Origin: Lentibacter sp. XHP0401
Lineage (GTDB): Bacteria > Pseudomonadota > Alphaproteobacteria > Rhodobacterales > Rhodobacteraceae
Direction: 5' to 3'
DNA length: 64,000 nucleotides
Assembly (NCBI RefSeq): GCF_025751535.1
Contig: NZ_JAOWLC010000008.1
Span: 124,001 to 188,000 of the forward strand
The notes below the pieces were generated by a model. The model worked only from the letters and a program-made list of their open reading frames with translations, was not told where the DNA came from and ran no database searches. Both the position numbers and the translations under genes were made by a program. Positions 43,775 to 53,495 of this stretch are shown one piece after another. Numbering within the stretch: the first letter of the stretch is position 1; each line of letters begins with the position of its first letter.

Positions 43775-45046
43775 TCATTCGTGTTCGCGCAGGATGTAGC
43801 CTGCGAGATAGAGCGAGCCGCAGATGAGGATGCGTGCGTTTGGCTCGCTGGCCGTGATCCTGTTCAGCGCGGCTATGACGCTTTCGGCGGCTTCGGCCTG
43901 TATGCCTGCGTCTGTCGCGGCTTGGGCCGTGACTTCGGCGGGCAGCGTGCTGGCTTCTCCCGGGATTGAAACGGCGTGCAGCGCATTGATATGCGGCACA
44001 ACGGGGGCGAGGTAGCCCGCGATGTCTTTGGTATTGAGCATACCGCAGATCATATAGGTGGGGCGCTTGGGCAGGCGGGTGAGCGTTTCGGCCAGGGTTG
44101 CACCGCAGGCGGCATTGTGGCCGCCATCGAGCCAGAGCTCGGCATCTGGCGCGGCATTGAGCAGCGGGCCACGGGCGAGTTTTTGCATCCGTGCGGGCCA
44201 TTTGGCTTGGGTGACAGCGGCTTCATAAGAGGCTTCGGGCAGGCCGAGGTGACGCAGGGCCGCAAGGGCTGCGCCTGCGTTCTGGAACTGGTGTGCGCCC
44301 ATAAGCGCGGGCGGGGGCAGGTCAAGCAGGCCTGTTTCATCTTGGTAAACGAGGCGGCCGCGCTCCTCGGAAACGTGCCAGTGCTGGCCTTGTGCGAGAA
44401 GCGGCGCGCCAAGCTTTGCGGCGCGGGCCTCGATCACTTCGGCGGCGTCTTCGGTCTGGGCTGACATGACGAGCGGCACGCCGCGTTTGATGATGCCTGC
44501 TTTTTCCCCCGCGATTTCGGCGACAGTTTCGCCAAGGAATTGCGGGTGATCATAGGACACAGGTGTGATGATGGTGAGTGCGGGGCGTGCGACAACATTG
44601 GTGGCGTCGAGCCGCCCGCCAAGGCCGACTTCAAGCAGGGTATAATCGGCAGGGGTGCGCGACATGGCGAGGATGCCCGCGCAGGTCGTGATTTCGAAAT
44701 AGGTGATCGGCGCGCCTTTGTTGGCGGCGAGGCATTCATCGAGCACCTCGGTGAGGTGGGGCTCGGATATCAACTCGCCCGCAAGGCGGATACGCTCGTG
44801 AAAGCGGGCAAGATGCGGCGAGGTATAGGCGTGTGCGGTGAGGCCTGCGCCCTCGATGCCTGCGCGCAGCATGGCTTGCGTGCTGCCTTTTCCGTTGGTC
44901 CCTGCGATGTGGATCACGGGGGGGAGGCTGTCTTGCGGGTTGCCCAAAGCGTCGAGCAGCTTCCACATACGGTCAAGCGTCAGGTCGATGATCTTGGGGT
45001 GAAGCGCCATCATCCTTTCAAGGATGATATCTGATCCACCGCTCAT
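43775..45046 (-). CDS. folC: Bifunctional folylpolyglutamate/dihydrofolate synthase
   Basis: 423 residues. The ATP-binding motif HIAGTNGKGSTQAML (~residue 46), the lid phrase SPHLARFHERIRLAG, and the Mur-ligase-like TLLEVGLGGRLDATNVV and ITPVSYDHPQFLG are all present; the C-terminal domain begins near LDGGHNAACGATL. It adds glutamate to dihydropteroate and to folates. Its ATG overlaps the accD stop by four bases, an arrangement found in many proteobacteria. Confidence 0.95.
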   Translation of the reverse strand: MSGGSDIILERMMALHPKIIDLTLDRMWKLLDALGNPQDSLPPVIHIAGTNGKGSTQAMLRAGIEGAGLTAHAYTSPHLARFHERIRLAGELISEPHLTEVLDECLAANKGAPITYFEITTCAGILAMSRTPADYTLLEVGLGGRLDATNVVARPALTIITPVSYDHPQFLGETVAEIAGEKAGIIKRGVPLVMSAQTEDAAEVIEARAAKLGAPLLAQGQHWHVSEERGRLVYQDETGLLDLPPPALMGAHQFQNAGAALAALRHLGLPEASYEAAVTQAKWPARMQKLARGPLLNAAPDAELWLDGGHNAACGATLAETLTRLPKRPTYMICGMLNTKDIAGYLAPVVPHINALHAVSIPGEASTLPAEVTAQAATDAGIQAEAAESVIAALNRITASEPNARILICGSLYLAGYILREHE

Positions 45047-45981
45047 TTTTTGGCGTCTGCTTTTTGGGCAGGGGCCTCGGGTTTTTCGGGCTCCAGCGCC
45101 TCGGGCGCGGGCAAATCCCCAGCGACGGGCGGCGGCATGGCCATGAGCATTCGGATGATTTTGACCAGCTCCTCGCGCATTTCGGTGCGCGGTGTCACGC
45201 GGTCGAGCATACCGTGATCAAGCAGATATTCGGCGCGCTGGAAGCCTTCGGGGAGTTGCTCGCCGATGGTTTGCTGGATAACGCGGGGGCCGGCGAAGCA
45301 GATGAGTGCGTTTGGCTCGGCGATCTGGACATCGCCCAGCATGGCGTAGGATGCGGTGACGCCGCCAGTTGTCGGATGGGTGAGCACGACGATATAGGGC
45401 AGGTTCGCTTCTTTGAGCATTTGCACGGCGACTGTGGTGCGCGGCATTTGCATGAGCGAGAGAATCCCCTCTTGCATCCGCGCGCCGCCGGCGGCGGAGA
45501 AGAGCACGAGCGGGCGCTTGAGCTTTACCGCACGTTCGGCGGCAGCGATGATTGCGTTGCCGACATACATGCCCATGGAGCCGCCCATGAATGAAAAGTC
45601 CTGCGCCGCGGCGACGATGGGCGTGCGGCCCATTTCGCCTTCGGCCACAAGCATGGCCTCTTTTTCGCCCGTGGCTTTCTGGGCTGCTTTCATGCGGTCG
45701 GGGTATTTTTTCTGATCGCGGAATTTGAGCGGATCTTCGATGGGCTGCGGGACGCTGACCTCGGTGAAGATGCCGCCGTCAAAGAGCGCTGTGAAGCGGT
45801 CACGCGGGGAAATGGCCATGTGGTGGCCACAGGAGGTGCAAACGTTGAGATTGTTGGCGAGTTCGCGGTGAAACAGCATCGTGCCGCATGCGTCGCATTT
45901 GCTCCAGAGGTTCTCGGGCGTGTCGCGGCGCGAGAAGATCGAGTTGATGCGCGGGCGGACGTAGTTTGTGATCCAGTTCAT
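45043..45981 (-). CDS. accD: Acetyl-CoA carboxylase carboxyltransferase subunit beta
   Basis: 312 residues. A four-cysteine zinc ribbon (CDACGTMLFHRELANNLNVC followed by TSCGHHM, residues ~29-55) precedes the crotonase-fold carboxyltransferase domain with FSAAGGARMQEGILSLMQM and THPTTGGVTASYAMLGDV. With AccA it transfers the carboxyl group from biotin to acetyl-CoA, the committed step of fatty-acid synthesis. The last ~25 residues are a Pro/Glu/Ala/Lys-rich tail. Coupled to folC. Confidence 0.96.
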   Translation of the reverse strand: MNWITNYVRPRINSIFSRRDTPENLWSKCDACGTMLFHRELANNLNVCTSCGHHMAISPRDRFTALFDGGIFTEVSVPQPIEDPLKFRDQKKYPDRMKAAQKATGEKEAMLVAEGEMGRTPIVAAAQDFSFMGGSMGMYVGNAIIAAAERAVKLKRPLVLFSAAGGARMQEGILSLMQMPRTTVAVQMLKEANLPYIVVLTHPTTGGVTASYAMLGDVQIAEPNALICFAGPRVIQQTIGEQLPEGFQRAEYLLDHGMLDRVTPRTEMREELVKIIRMLMAMPPPVAGDLPAPEALEPEKPEAPAQKADAKK

Positions 45982-46044
45982 AAGAGAGCCTTTGCCGTTT
46001 CGCTTGTCTGAGTGTCAGATAATCAGGACGGGCGGGAAATGCAA

Positions 46045-46953
46045 TCAGCGCTTGAGGCCGATGCGGGCTGTGAGCCACATGACAAGCAGGATGCCAAGTT
46101 CGAGCGCAAGGGGCCAGCTGAAGAGTGAGGGTTCGCCCGTATCAAAGGCGGCCCCCATTGTTTCGGGGGCAAAGAGAAAGAGCGCAAAGCCCGACGAGGG
46201 GCCATCGGTCTCGCCATAGAGCAGGAAGGCGAAGGCGTTGTTGGCCAGATGTAGGGCGAGGGCGGGGCCAAGTGTGCCGGAGCGGGCCGTGAGATCGGAG
46301 GCGCAGAGGCCGAAGAAAAACGCCCAGATCACATATTGTGCGCTGGCCGTGCCGCCTGCACCGGTATCCCAATGGGCAAGGCCGAAGGCGAGGTTTGTGA
46401 GGATGAGCCAGCTTGCGGGGTGTTTGAACACGGTGGCGAGCTGCTGCTGCAGGTAGCCGCGATAGAGCAGCTCTTCGGCTCCGATCTGCACGAAAATGGC
46501 CAGCAGAGCGGGCGGCAGGAGCATGAGCCAGACCGGCAGGCTGCGCGTGCTGTCGAGGGCTTCGCTGCTCCACCACGGGGGGACCAGCTCGAGCGCGAGC
46601 AAGAGCAGCATGAGCGGCACGAAAACGGCGAGAAATTGCCGCCATGTCAGCCCGAGCGGGCCGATAAGCGTGAGCGGGGAGCGATGGTGCAGGAACCGTG
46701 TGACCAGCATGACCGGTGCGGCGAGGATGATGAAGGACAGGAGTTGTGCTGCAAGGCCGAGCGGGGTTGCGCCCGTGTAAAAGGCATCGGCCCAGGCGGG
46801 GGGCACGGCCTGAAAGGCCTCGTCGAGCAGATCGTAGCCGAGCATATAGCCAAACTCGATGATGCCGAAGCCGAAGGCCGCCAGCATGAGACCGCTGCGC
46901 TTGAAAGCCGGCGAGATGAAAGCGCGGTGTGCCGTATAGGGAGAATGCTGCAT
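46045..46953 (-). CDS. CPBP-family intramembrane metalloprotease (first of a tandem pair)
   Basis: 302 residues, about eight hydrophobic segments. The three CPBP/Abi motifs are visible: GAEELLYRGYLQQQL (EExxxR), LAFGLAHW (FxxxH) and LALHLANNAFAF (HxxxN). These residues bind the metal in this protease family, which includes CAAX-processing enzymes and bacteriocin self-immunity proteins. It begins 3 bases after the stop of the related gene upstream and is surely co-transcribed with it. No peptide or bacteriocin gene is visible nearby. Confidence 0.86.
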   Translation of the reverse strand: MQHSPYTAHRAFISPAFKRSGLMLAAFGFGIIEFGYMLGYDLLDEAFQAVPPAWADAFYTGATPLGLAAQLLSFIILAAPVMLVTRFLHHRSPLTLIGPLGLTWRQFLAVFVPLMLLLLALELVPPWWSSEALDSTRSLPVWLMLLPPALLAIFVQIGAEELLYRGYLQQQLATVFKHPASWLILTNLAFGLAHWDTGAGGTASAQYVIWAFFFGLCASDLTARSGTLGPALALHLANNAFAFLLYGETDGPSSGFALFLFAPETMGAAFDTGEPSLFSWPLALELGILLVMWLTARIGLKR

Positions 46954-46956
46954 TGC

Positions 46957-47844
46957 CTAGCGCCTCATGGAGAGCCGTGCGGCGAGCCATGCGCAGAGCA
47001 GGATCATGATATCATAAGGCAGCCAGACCGGCAGCAAGGCCGGATCGGACAGCTCGAACGGGTAGGTATAGAGCGCGAGGCCATGGAGCCTGTCGCCCGG
47101 TGCAACATAAAGAATTGAGTCCAAGTTGAAAAAAAGGTGCAAGGCGATGGCGGCGGCCAGCGTCCCTGAGCGGGCGGTCAGATCGGCGGCGACAAGGCCG
47201 AAGAGCGCAGCACTGAAGGCAAGTGCCCAAGCGTTCTGGCCTGCGGAGGCTGGGTCATAATGGAGCGCGCCAAAGACGAGTGAGGGAAGCACCAGCCAGA
47301 TCAGCGGGCTCTTGAACCGTGCGGCAAGCTGGCTCTGGATATAGCCCCGGAAGAGAAGCTCCTCGGAGGTGACCTGCACCAGAAGCAGAGGCAGCGAGAG
47401 CGGCAGAAGCGCCAGCCAGCGCAGATAATCAATGTTGTGGAACGGCTTGAGTATTTTGGGCTCGGGGAGGAACCACAAGATAGCCGCAAGCCCGCCAAGC
47501 GCCGTTGCGACACGCAGAAACTGCATGGTGAAGGGGCGGCCATAGCCAAAGAGCGTGGCGAGAGTGCGCCCGTGGAGAACATTGGTCACGAAGGCCAGCG
47601 CAATGATGATGAATCCGAAGGAGGCCAGAACGGCGAGCATGCCACGGCTGCTGGAGCCATTGTCTATCTCGGAGACGAGCGCGGGCCAGTCCTGGGGTGT
47701 GACCAGCTCTGCGATCAGGGTGAAGTAGGTATACCCGAGTGCGAGATAGCAGACCGCAACAAGCACCAGCCCCAAGGCAAAGCGCCAAAGCTCGCCGCTT
47801 TTGCGGGCGTGAGCGGTGAGATATTCCTGAGCCTGATAACGCAT
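46957..47844 (-). CDS. CPBP-family intramembrane metalloprotease (second of a tandem pair)
   Basis: 295 residues. Motifs are TSEELLFRGYIQSQL, LVFGALHYDP and AIALHLFFNLDSIL, the same order as in the neighbour, with a similar arrangement of membrane segments and the shared phrase DLTARSGTLAAAIALHL. The pair is therefore a local duplication that has since diverged. It is upstream in the unit, so it should be transcribed first. The substrate is unknown. Confidence 0.85.
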   Translation of the reverse strand: MRYQAQEYLTAHARKSGELWRFALGLVLVAVCYLALGYTYFTLIAELVTPQDWPALVSEIDNGSSSRGMLAVLASFGFIIIALAFVTNVLHGRTLATLFGYGRPFTMQFLRVATALGGLAAILWFLPEPKILKPFHNIDYLRWLALLPLSLPLLLVQVTSEELLFRGYIQSQLAARFKSPLIWLVLPSLVFGALHYDPASAGQNAWALAFSAALFGLVAADLTARSGTLAAAIALHLFFNLDSILYVAPGDRLHGLALYTYPFELSDPALLPVWLPYDIMILLCAWLAARLSMRR

Positions 47845-47981
47845 TTGTGAGGCTTTACCCGCAAACAGGCGTTGCGCATAGCCTTACCCTGCAGGCGCGG
47901 CTGTTTTTTGCGCAAATGTGGCGATCGGGCGTGAGCAGCGTTTTTGCACAAACTGTCAGGGGGGGCTTTGCGTAGGGCTTC

Positions 47982-48788
47982 TTACGGGCGCGCCAGTGAT
48001 TTGGCGAGGGCGGGCCAATCGCGCAGGAAAGCTTCGCGTGTGAGGTTTCCGGGGGAGCCTGTTGTGCGCTGGCTTGCTTGGGTGAGTTTGACGAAAACCA
48101 GCGTTCTGTTGCCCTTGGTGGCCCATCCGACATACCAGCCCCAACCGCGGGCATACTCAAAGCTGCGGTCGGCGCGGCGGGGGTAGGCGGCGCCTGTTTT
48201 GCCGTGGATTGTCCAGCCCGCGACTTGCTCCCGCGCGACGATGTTGCGGGTGAGCTTCATCGCCTGCGAAGTAACGGGCAGGGCATCGAGAGCCAGCGCA
48301 CGCAGGAAGGCGGCTTGCTCGTGCGGCGAGATTTTGAGCGACGAGGCGATCCATGCACGCTCTAGCCCGTTGTTATAACCGGTATCGCCCGAGAAATCGG
48401 CGTTACCATAGCCGAAGGCCTGTGCGTAGCGGGTGAGGGTTTTGGCCCCCATTCGGGCGGTGATGCGCTGGGAATACCAGAGCACCGAGAAGCGCATCCA
48501 GCTTGCGGGGCCGGTATCGCGCGTCCAGTTGGCTCCGCCCCAGTCGGGATCACCTGTCCGGAAGGCCATGACGGGGGTGCTCGCGTCTTTCAGGAGGCCT
48601 GCATCATAGGCCATGACCGCGAGCGGGATCTTGAAGGTGGAGGCGGGTGTCACCCGCGAGGTGCAATCGCCCTCTTCAAGCAGTATTTCATCTGAGGCGG
48701 CATCCAGCAGGAGGGTGCAGACGTTTTTTGCCTGCCCCTGTGAGGCTGTTGTGAGGGTGAGGGCGAAAGCGAGTATGAAGGCGCGCAA
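47982..48788 (-). CDS. Class D (OXA-type) beta-lactamase
   Basis: 268 residues from a TTG start at 48788, 13 bases after the pheA stop with AGGCAGG between. A signal peptide (RAFILAFALTLTTASQGQA) comes first. All class D landmarks are present: the active-site serine in TPASTFKIPL (S-x-x-K), a YGN motif in AFGYGNADFSG, W...GSLKIS-type phrase SSLKISPHEQ, and the KTG triad in TIHGKTGAAYP. It should hydrolyse some penicillins; a role in cell-wall physiology cannot be excluded. An earlier TTG (48833) within pheA is less likely. Its composition does not look recently acquired. Confidence 0.9.
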   Translation of the reverse strand: MRAFILAFALTLTTASQGQAKNVCTLLLDAASDEILLEEGDCTSRVTPASTFKIPLAVMAYDAGLLKDASTPVMAFRTGDPDWGGANWTRDTGPASWMRFSVLWYSQRITARMGAKTLTRYAQAFGYGNADFSGDTGYNNGLERAWIASSLKISPHEQAAFLRALALDALPVTSQAMKLTRNIVAREQVAGWTIHGKTGAAYPRRADRSFEYARGWGWYVGWATKGNRTLVFVKLTQASQRTTGSPGNLTREAFLRDWPALAKSLARP

Positions 48789-48801
48789 TGGGAGGCCTGC
48801 C

Positions 48802-49632
48802 TCAGCGCTCGCGATCAGCCGGATAAACGCCAATCACCCGCACGTAGGATGTGAAATAATCCAGTTCTTCCAGCGCCAGTTTGACATTGGCATCGTCGGG
48901 ATGGCCGTCGATATCGGCATAGAACCGCGTGGCTGTGAAGGAGCCGTCGACCATGTAGCTTTCGAGCTTGGTCATGTTCACCCCGTTGGTGGCGAAACCG
49001 CCCATGGCTTTGTAGAGCGCGGCCGGGATGTTGCGGACCTCGAACACAAAGGTTGTCATCATACCGAGTTTGCCGCGGCGGGAATGATCGGCCTCGCGGC
49101 CCATGATCACAAAGCGGGTGGTGTTGTGGCCGTGATCTTCGATATCGCTGGCAAGCACGTTGAGACCGTGAATTTCGGCGGCCAGCTCGGAGGCGAGCAC
49201 GCCTTCATCCTGCGCGCCGGAGGCGGCAAGCTCGGCAGCCGCACCCGCGCTGTCGGCGGCGGAGATGCCCGAAATGTTGTGAGCTTTGAGGAATGTGGCG
49301 GACTGGGGCAACAGCACGGGATGCGCGCGCACGCTTTTGACCGCTTCAAGCGGCACACCTGCATTGGCCATGAGCGCAATACGCACCCGCACGAAGGCTT
49401 CATCGACGATGAACAGCCCGCAATCGGGGATCAGGCGGTGATTATCGGCAACGCGGCCATAGGTTGTGTTCTCGACCGGGAGCATGGCGAGATCGGCTTT
49501 GTCTGATTTCACCGCCTCTATCACGTCTTCAAAGGAGGCGCAGGGCACGGGCATAGCCTGAGGGCGGGCTGTGGTGCAGGCTTCGTGGCTATAGGCGCCA
49601 AGCTCGCCTTGAAATGCGATCCTCTGGGTCAT
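48802..49632 (-). CDS. pheA: Prephenate dehydratase
   Basis: 276 residues, the monofunctional type without a chorismate mutase domain. The catalytic half starts RIAFQGELGAYSHEA and contains AMLPVENTTYGRV; the TRF motif appears as NTTRFVIMG (~residue 165-173). The C-terminal ACT domain has NMTKLESYMVDGSFTATRFYADIDGHP, with the regulatory ESxP-type site changed to LESY. It converts prephenate to phenylpyruvate for phenylalanine synthesis and is probably inhibited by phenylalanine. It is divergent from cycM. Confidence 0.95.
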   Translation of the reverse strand: MTQRIAFQGELGAYSHEACTTARPQAMPVPCASFEDVIEAVKSDKADLAMLPVENTTYGRVADNHRLIPDCGLFIVDEAFVRVRIALMANAGVPLEAVKSVRAHPVLLPQSATFLKAHNISGISAADSAGAAAELAASGAQDEGVLASELAAEIHGLNVLASDIEDHGHNTTRFVIMGREADHSRRGKLGMMTTFVFEVRNIPAALYKAMGGFATNGVNMTKLESYMVDGSFTATRFYADIDGHPDDANVKLALEELDYFTSYVRVIGVYPADRER

Positions 49633-49754
49633 TTTTTAACCTTTTTTGTGCTTCCCCGCATGATCGGGGCATTTAGCCGCGCAAACTACACCTTGCGTAA
49701 AGGGAGTGGAAGCGGATAGATAACCGCCAAAAGCTACCAAACGGAATCTGACAC

Positions 49755-50282
49755 ATGTTTGATACGATGACATTTACAAAAACTCTCGGCGCATTCTGCG
49801 GCGCGCTGCTGCTTTTCCTTTTCGCCAAGTGGGGCGCTGACTCGCTTTACGCTGTTGGCGGCGGACATGGCGCGCATGGTGAAGAACATGTTGCCGGCTA
49901 TGTTATTGAAGTGGAAGACAGCGGCGAAGCCGAGGTTGAGGAAGAAGGCCCCGACTTTGCAACACTTATGGCGTCGGCTGATGTTGCCTCTGGCGCAAAA
50001 GTTTTCAAAAAATGCGCGGCTTGCCACAAGGTTGAAGAAGGCGCGAACGCAACAGGCCCATATCTTTACGGTGTTGTTGGCCGTCCGATTGATGCGGTTG
50101 AGGGCTTTGGCTACTCCGAAGCACTGCTTCAGGTGGGCGACACATGGACGCCCGAGGCGCTGTTTACTTTCCTTGAAAGCCCACGCAAGGCTGCGCCCGG
50201 AACAAGCATGAGCTTTGCTGGCCTGAAAAAAGAAACAGATCGTGTTGATCTGATTGCTTATCTTGACAGCCTCGACGACTGA
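49755..50282 (+). CDS. cycM: Membrane-anchored cytochrome c (CycM/c552 type)
   Basis: 175 residues. One N-terminal membrane segment (~residues 9-32, TLGAFCGALLLFLFAKWGADSLYAV) is followed by an acidic linker (EVEDSGEAEVEEEGPDF) and a class I cytochrome c domain with the haem site KKCAACHKVEEG (CxxCH) and the distal methionine in PGTSMSFAGLK. Such proteins carry electrons from the bc1 complex to the aa3-type oxidase in Paracoccus and relatives. It is followed by a terminator. Confidence 0.9.
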   Translation: MFDTMTFTKTLGAFCGALLLFLFAKWGADSLYAVGGGHGAHGEEHVAGYVIEVEDSGEAEVEEEGPDFATLMASADVASGAKVFKKCAACHKVEEGANATGPYLYGVVGRPIDAVEGFGYSEALLQVGDTWTPEALFTFLESPRKAAPGTSMSFAGLKKETDRVDLIAYLDSLDD

Positions 50283-50308
50283 TCGGGACATTCGATTTTG
50301 ACACAGAG

Positions 50309-50341
50309 CCGCCAGTGTTTCACGCACTGGCGGTTTTGTTT
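50309..50341 (+). terminator. Rho-independent terminator after cycM
   Basis: CCGCCAGTG (50309-50317) pairs with CACTGGCGG (50325-50333), followed by TTTTGTTTT. It ends the single-gene cycM transcript. Confidence 0.85.
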
Positions 50342-50467
50342 TGGGCGGGTTCCAGAAGCGCCTTGTCGCGCTGTTCACGAATTCTCAACTTGAATGTCTG
50401 AGGGCTTGGAAACTAGGGTGTGCTAATTATAAATAAGCTCGGAAGTTTTGTCGGGCAGGAGGCGATG

Positions 50468-52408
50468 ATGACCATGAAACAGGCCAGGACACAGGCTAGA
50501 ACGGCGGCGCGCGCGAAGGTTTTGCCCGATTGGCGCCCCCTCCTGCTTGTGAGTTTTGTTATTCTCGCGGCCTCGGCCTTTGCGGCGCGCGCACAAGACG
50601 AAATCATCAAGAGCCACGGCTATTCCTATTTTGGCGAGCTGAGCTACCCTGCGGATTACACGCATTTCAACTACGTGAACCCCGAGGCTCCCAAAGGCGG
50701 GGAAATTTCCATTGCGGTGGCGGGCACGTTTGATTCGATGAACCCCTACACCCGAAAGGGCCGGGCTGCGGCGCTTGCGACAGTTGGATATGAATCGCTT
50801 TTGGGCAGCGTTCTGGCGGGCTCGGGCGCTTTGCCTGCGGATGTGGACGGGGAGTATTACGGGCTGCTTGCACATACGATTGAATACCCCAAAGACAAGT
50901 CCTGGGTGACGTTCCACATGCGGCCCGAGGCGAAGTTCTCAGATGGCACGCCTGTGACGGCGCATGACATTGCGTTTAGCCACAACCTTTTGCTGGATCA
51001 GGGGCTGAAATCTTATGCCGATGCGGTGCGCAAGCGGATTCCGAAGGTTGAGGTTATCGACGACCACACCATCAAGTTCTATTTTGCCGACGGCATTTCA
51101 CGCCGCTCGCTGATTGACCAGGTGGGGTTTGTGCCTGCGTGGTCAAAGAAATGGTATGAAGAGAGCGGCGCACGGCTTGACGAGAGCCGCCTTGAGGTTT
51201 CGCCCGGCTCGGGGCCTTATGTGATCGACGCTGTCGATGTGAACCGCTCGGTGACTTACAAGCGCAACCCCGACTACTGGGGCGCGGACCTGCCAATCAA
51301 CAAGGGGCGGCACAACTTTGACACCATCCGCATCGAGTATTTTGCCGATGCTACGGCGGCTTTCGAGGCGTTCAAGGCGGGTGAAGTGACTTACCGTAGC
51401 GAGAGCGACCCGAAGCGCTGGGCCACGTCTTATGACTTTCCTGCTGTGAGCAGCGGTTATGTGAAGCTGGAAGAAATCCCCGACGGGATGCCGCCTGCGA
51501 ACACAGGGATCATCATGAACCTGAGCCGTGAGGTGCTTTCCGACAAGCGCGTGCGGGATGCTGTGGCACTTGGTTTTAACTTCGAGTGGACCAATGCTTC
51601 GCTGCTTTATGGGCTGCAAAGCCAGCAGCATTCTTTCAGCACAGGCACAAAATATGAGGCCAAAGGCGTGCCGGAAGCCGCTGAGCTTGCGCTGTTGCAG
51701 GGGCTGGCGGCGCAGCCGGATGCCGACGTTTTAAGCACCGAGCCGCGTGTGCCGCACAGCTCGCAGAAAGAGCGCCTGAACGACCGCCGCAATTTGCGCA
51801 AGGCAATGAAGCTGCTTGACGAAGCGGGCTGGGCTGTTGGCAGTGACGGCAAGCGCAGGAATGCGGGTGGCGATTTGCTTACGCTCAACTTTTTGTTCAA
51901 CTCGTCGGACACGCCGACCAACAAGGCATTGGCGGAGAACTTTGTGAGCAACCTACAGGTGATGGGGGTTGATGCGAAGTTTGAATCGGTTGACCCCTCA
52001 CAATATACGCTGCGTGAGCGCGACCATGATTATGACCTTGTGCTGGATGGCTACCCTGCCTTGTTTGGTGTGGGCACGGGGTTGCAACAGCGCTTTGGCT
52101 CGGAAGCGGCGGCACTTTTGTTTAACCCGGCCTCGCTGGCAAGCCCTGTTGTGGACGAGATCATCGAGAAGGCTCTTTTGAGCGAGACACAGGAAGAAGA
52201 AGACATGATGCTGAGCGCGCTTGACCGTGTGTTGCGCCACGAGTTTTTCCTTATCCCGACAGGCTATGTGGCCGATCACTGGGTTGCCTATTGGGACCAA
52301 TACGGACGGCCTGAAACCATCCCGCCGTTTGCTTTGGGCACACTTGATTTCTGGTGGTTTGATGCGGAGAAGGCAGCCAATCTGAAAGAGCAGGGGGCGT
52401 TGAGGTAA
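50468..52408 (+). CDS. yejA: Peptide ABC transporter substrate-binding protein (YejA type)
   Basis: About 646 residues. The N-terminus holds a long basic stretch and a signal-like segment ([19 protein letters not shown]). The body follows the extracellular solute-binding family 5: [34 protein letters not shown], then [24 protein letters not shown]. Three ATGs follow AGGAGG (50465, 50468, 50474); 50468 has the best spacing. YejA delivers peptides, including microcin C in enterobacteria, to the YejBEF importer. First gene of a four-gene operon. Confidence 0.92.
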   Translation: MTMKQARTQARTAARAKVLPDWRPLLLVSFVILAASAFAARAQDEIIKSHGYSYFGELSYPADYTHFNYVNPEAPKGGEISIAVAGTFDSMNPYTRKGRAAALATVGYESLLGSVLAGSGALPADVDGEYYGLLAHTIEYPKDKSWVTFHMRPEAKFSDGTPVTAHDIAFSHNLLLDQGLKSYADAVRKRIPKVEVIDDHTIKFYFADGISRRSLIDQVGFVPAWSKKWYEESGARLDESRLEVSPGSGPYVIDAVDVNRSVTYKRNPDYWGADLPINKGRHNFDTIRIEYFADATAAFEAFKAGEVTYRSESDPKRWATSYDFPAVSSGYVKLEEIPDGMPPANTGIIMNLSREVLSDKRVRDAVALGFNFEWTNASLLYGLQSQQHSFSTGTKYEAKGVPEAAELALLQGLAAQPDADVLSTEPRVPHSSQKERLNDRRNLRKAMKLLDEAGWAVGSDGKRRNAGGDLLTLNFLFNSSDTPTNKALAENFVSNLQVMGVDAKFESVDPSQYTLRERDHDYDLVLDGYPALFGVGTGLQQRFGSEAAALLFNPASLASPVVDEIIEKALLSETQEEEDMMLSALDRVLRHEFFLIPTGYVADHWVAYWDQYGRPETIPPFALGTLDFWWFDAEKAANLKEQGALR

Positions 52409-52412
52409 CCGC

Positions 52413-53495
52413 ATGGGAGCCTATATCCTGCGGCGCTTGCTGCTGATCATCCCCACCCTTTTCGGCATTATGCTGATCAACTTTGCGCTCACCCAGTTTG
52501 TTCCGGGGGGGCCTGTTGAGCAGGCGATTGCCCGCGCGCAGGGCGAAGGCAATGTCTTTGGCAGCTTTGCGGGGCAGGACGGCTCGGAGAGCACGCTTGG
52601 TAGCGGCACGAGCGAGTATGTGGGCGCGCGGGGGTTGCCGGAGGAGTTTATCAAGGAGCTTGAGCGAGAGTTCGGCTTTGACAAGCCGCCTGTCGAGCGG
52701 TTTTTCCTGATGCTCGGCAATTACATGCGCTTTGATTTTGGCGAGAGCTATTTCCGCTCCGCGACTGTGATTGACCTGATCAAGGAGAAGCTGCCTGTTT
52801 CGATCACGCTTGGGCTTTGGTCAACTTTGATTGCTTATATGATCTCGATTCCGCTGGGCATCCGCAAGGCTGTGAAGGATGGAACACCCTTTGACACATG
52901 GACCAGCGGCGCGATTATTGCGGGCTATGCTATCCCCGGGTTCTTGTTTGCGATTTTGCTGCTGACGCTGTTTGCCGGTGGCTCTTACTGGCAGGTTTTC
53001 CCGCTGCGGGGGCTCACGGGCGACAACTTCGAGAGCCTGAGCGCTTGGGGCAAGGTGAAGGATTATGCGTGGCACATTACGCTGCCTGTGCTGGCCTCCT
53101 CCATTGCGGGGTTTGCCACGCTGACGCTTTTGACCAAGAACAGCTTTCTGGACGAGATGAAAAAGCAATATGTGATGACGGCACGGGCCAAGGGGTTGTC
53201 CGAGCGGGCCGTGCTTTATGGCCACGTCTTTCGCAACGCGATGCTGATTGTGATTGCGGGGTTTCCCGCCGTGTTTATCGGGGTTTTCTTTGGCGCCTCA
53301 CTGATCATCGAGACTATTTTCTCGCTTGATGGGCTGGGGCGGCTCGGCTTTGAGGCGGCTGTGGCGCGGGATTATCCTATCGTCTTTGGCACGCTCTTCA
53401 TTTTCGGGCTGATCAGCCTTGTTGTCGGCATCATATCGGACCTCATGTATGTGTTTGTCGATCCGCGGATTGACTTCGAGCGGAGGGAAGGCTGA
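52413..53495 (+). CDS. yejB: Peptide ABC transporter permease (YejB type)
   Basis: 360 residues. The N-terminal [26 protein letters not shown] is the hallmark of DppB/YejB permeases; a long periplasmic loop follows (~residues 35-110), then the binding-protein-dependent permease fold with the EAA-type loop [25 protein letters not shown]. About six membrane spans. Its stop overlaps the start of the next permease gene (TGATG), so the two are made together. Confidence 0.93.
   Translation: MGAYILRRLLLIIPTLFGIMLINFALTQFVPGGPVEQAIARAQGEGNVFGSFAGQDGSESTLGSGTSEYVGARGLPEEFIKELEREFGFDKPPVERFFLMLGNYMRFDFGESYFRSATVIDLIKEKLPVSITLGLWSTLIAYMISIPLGIRKAVKDGTPFDTWTSGAIIAGYAIPGFLFAILLLTLFAGGSYWQVFPLRGLTGDNFESLSAWGKVKDYAWHITLPVLASSIAGFATLTLLTKNSFLDEMKKQYVMTARAKGLSERAVLYGHVFRNAMLIVIAGFPAVFIGVFFGASLIIETIFSLDGLGRLGFEAAVARDYPIVFGTLFIFGLISLVVGIISDLMYVFVDPRIDFERREG

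Noticed and set aside
49655-49670. Hairpin CCCCGCATGATCGGGG between pheA and cycM as a terminator
   Set aside because: It lies between divergent gene starts, has a short stem and is not followed by a T-run.
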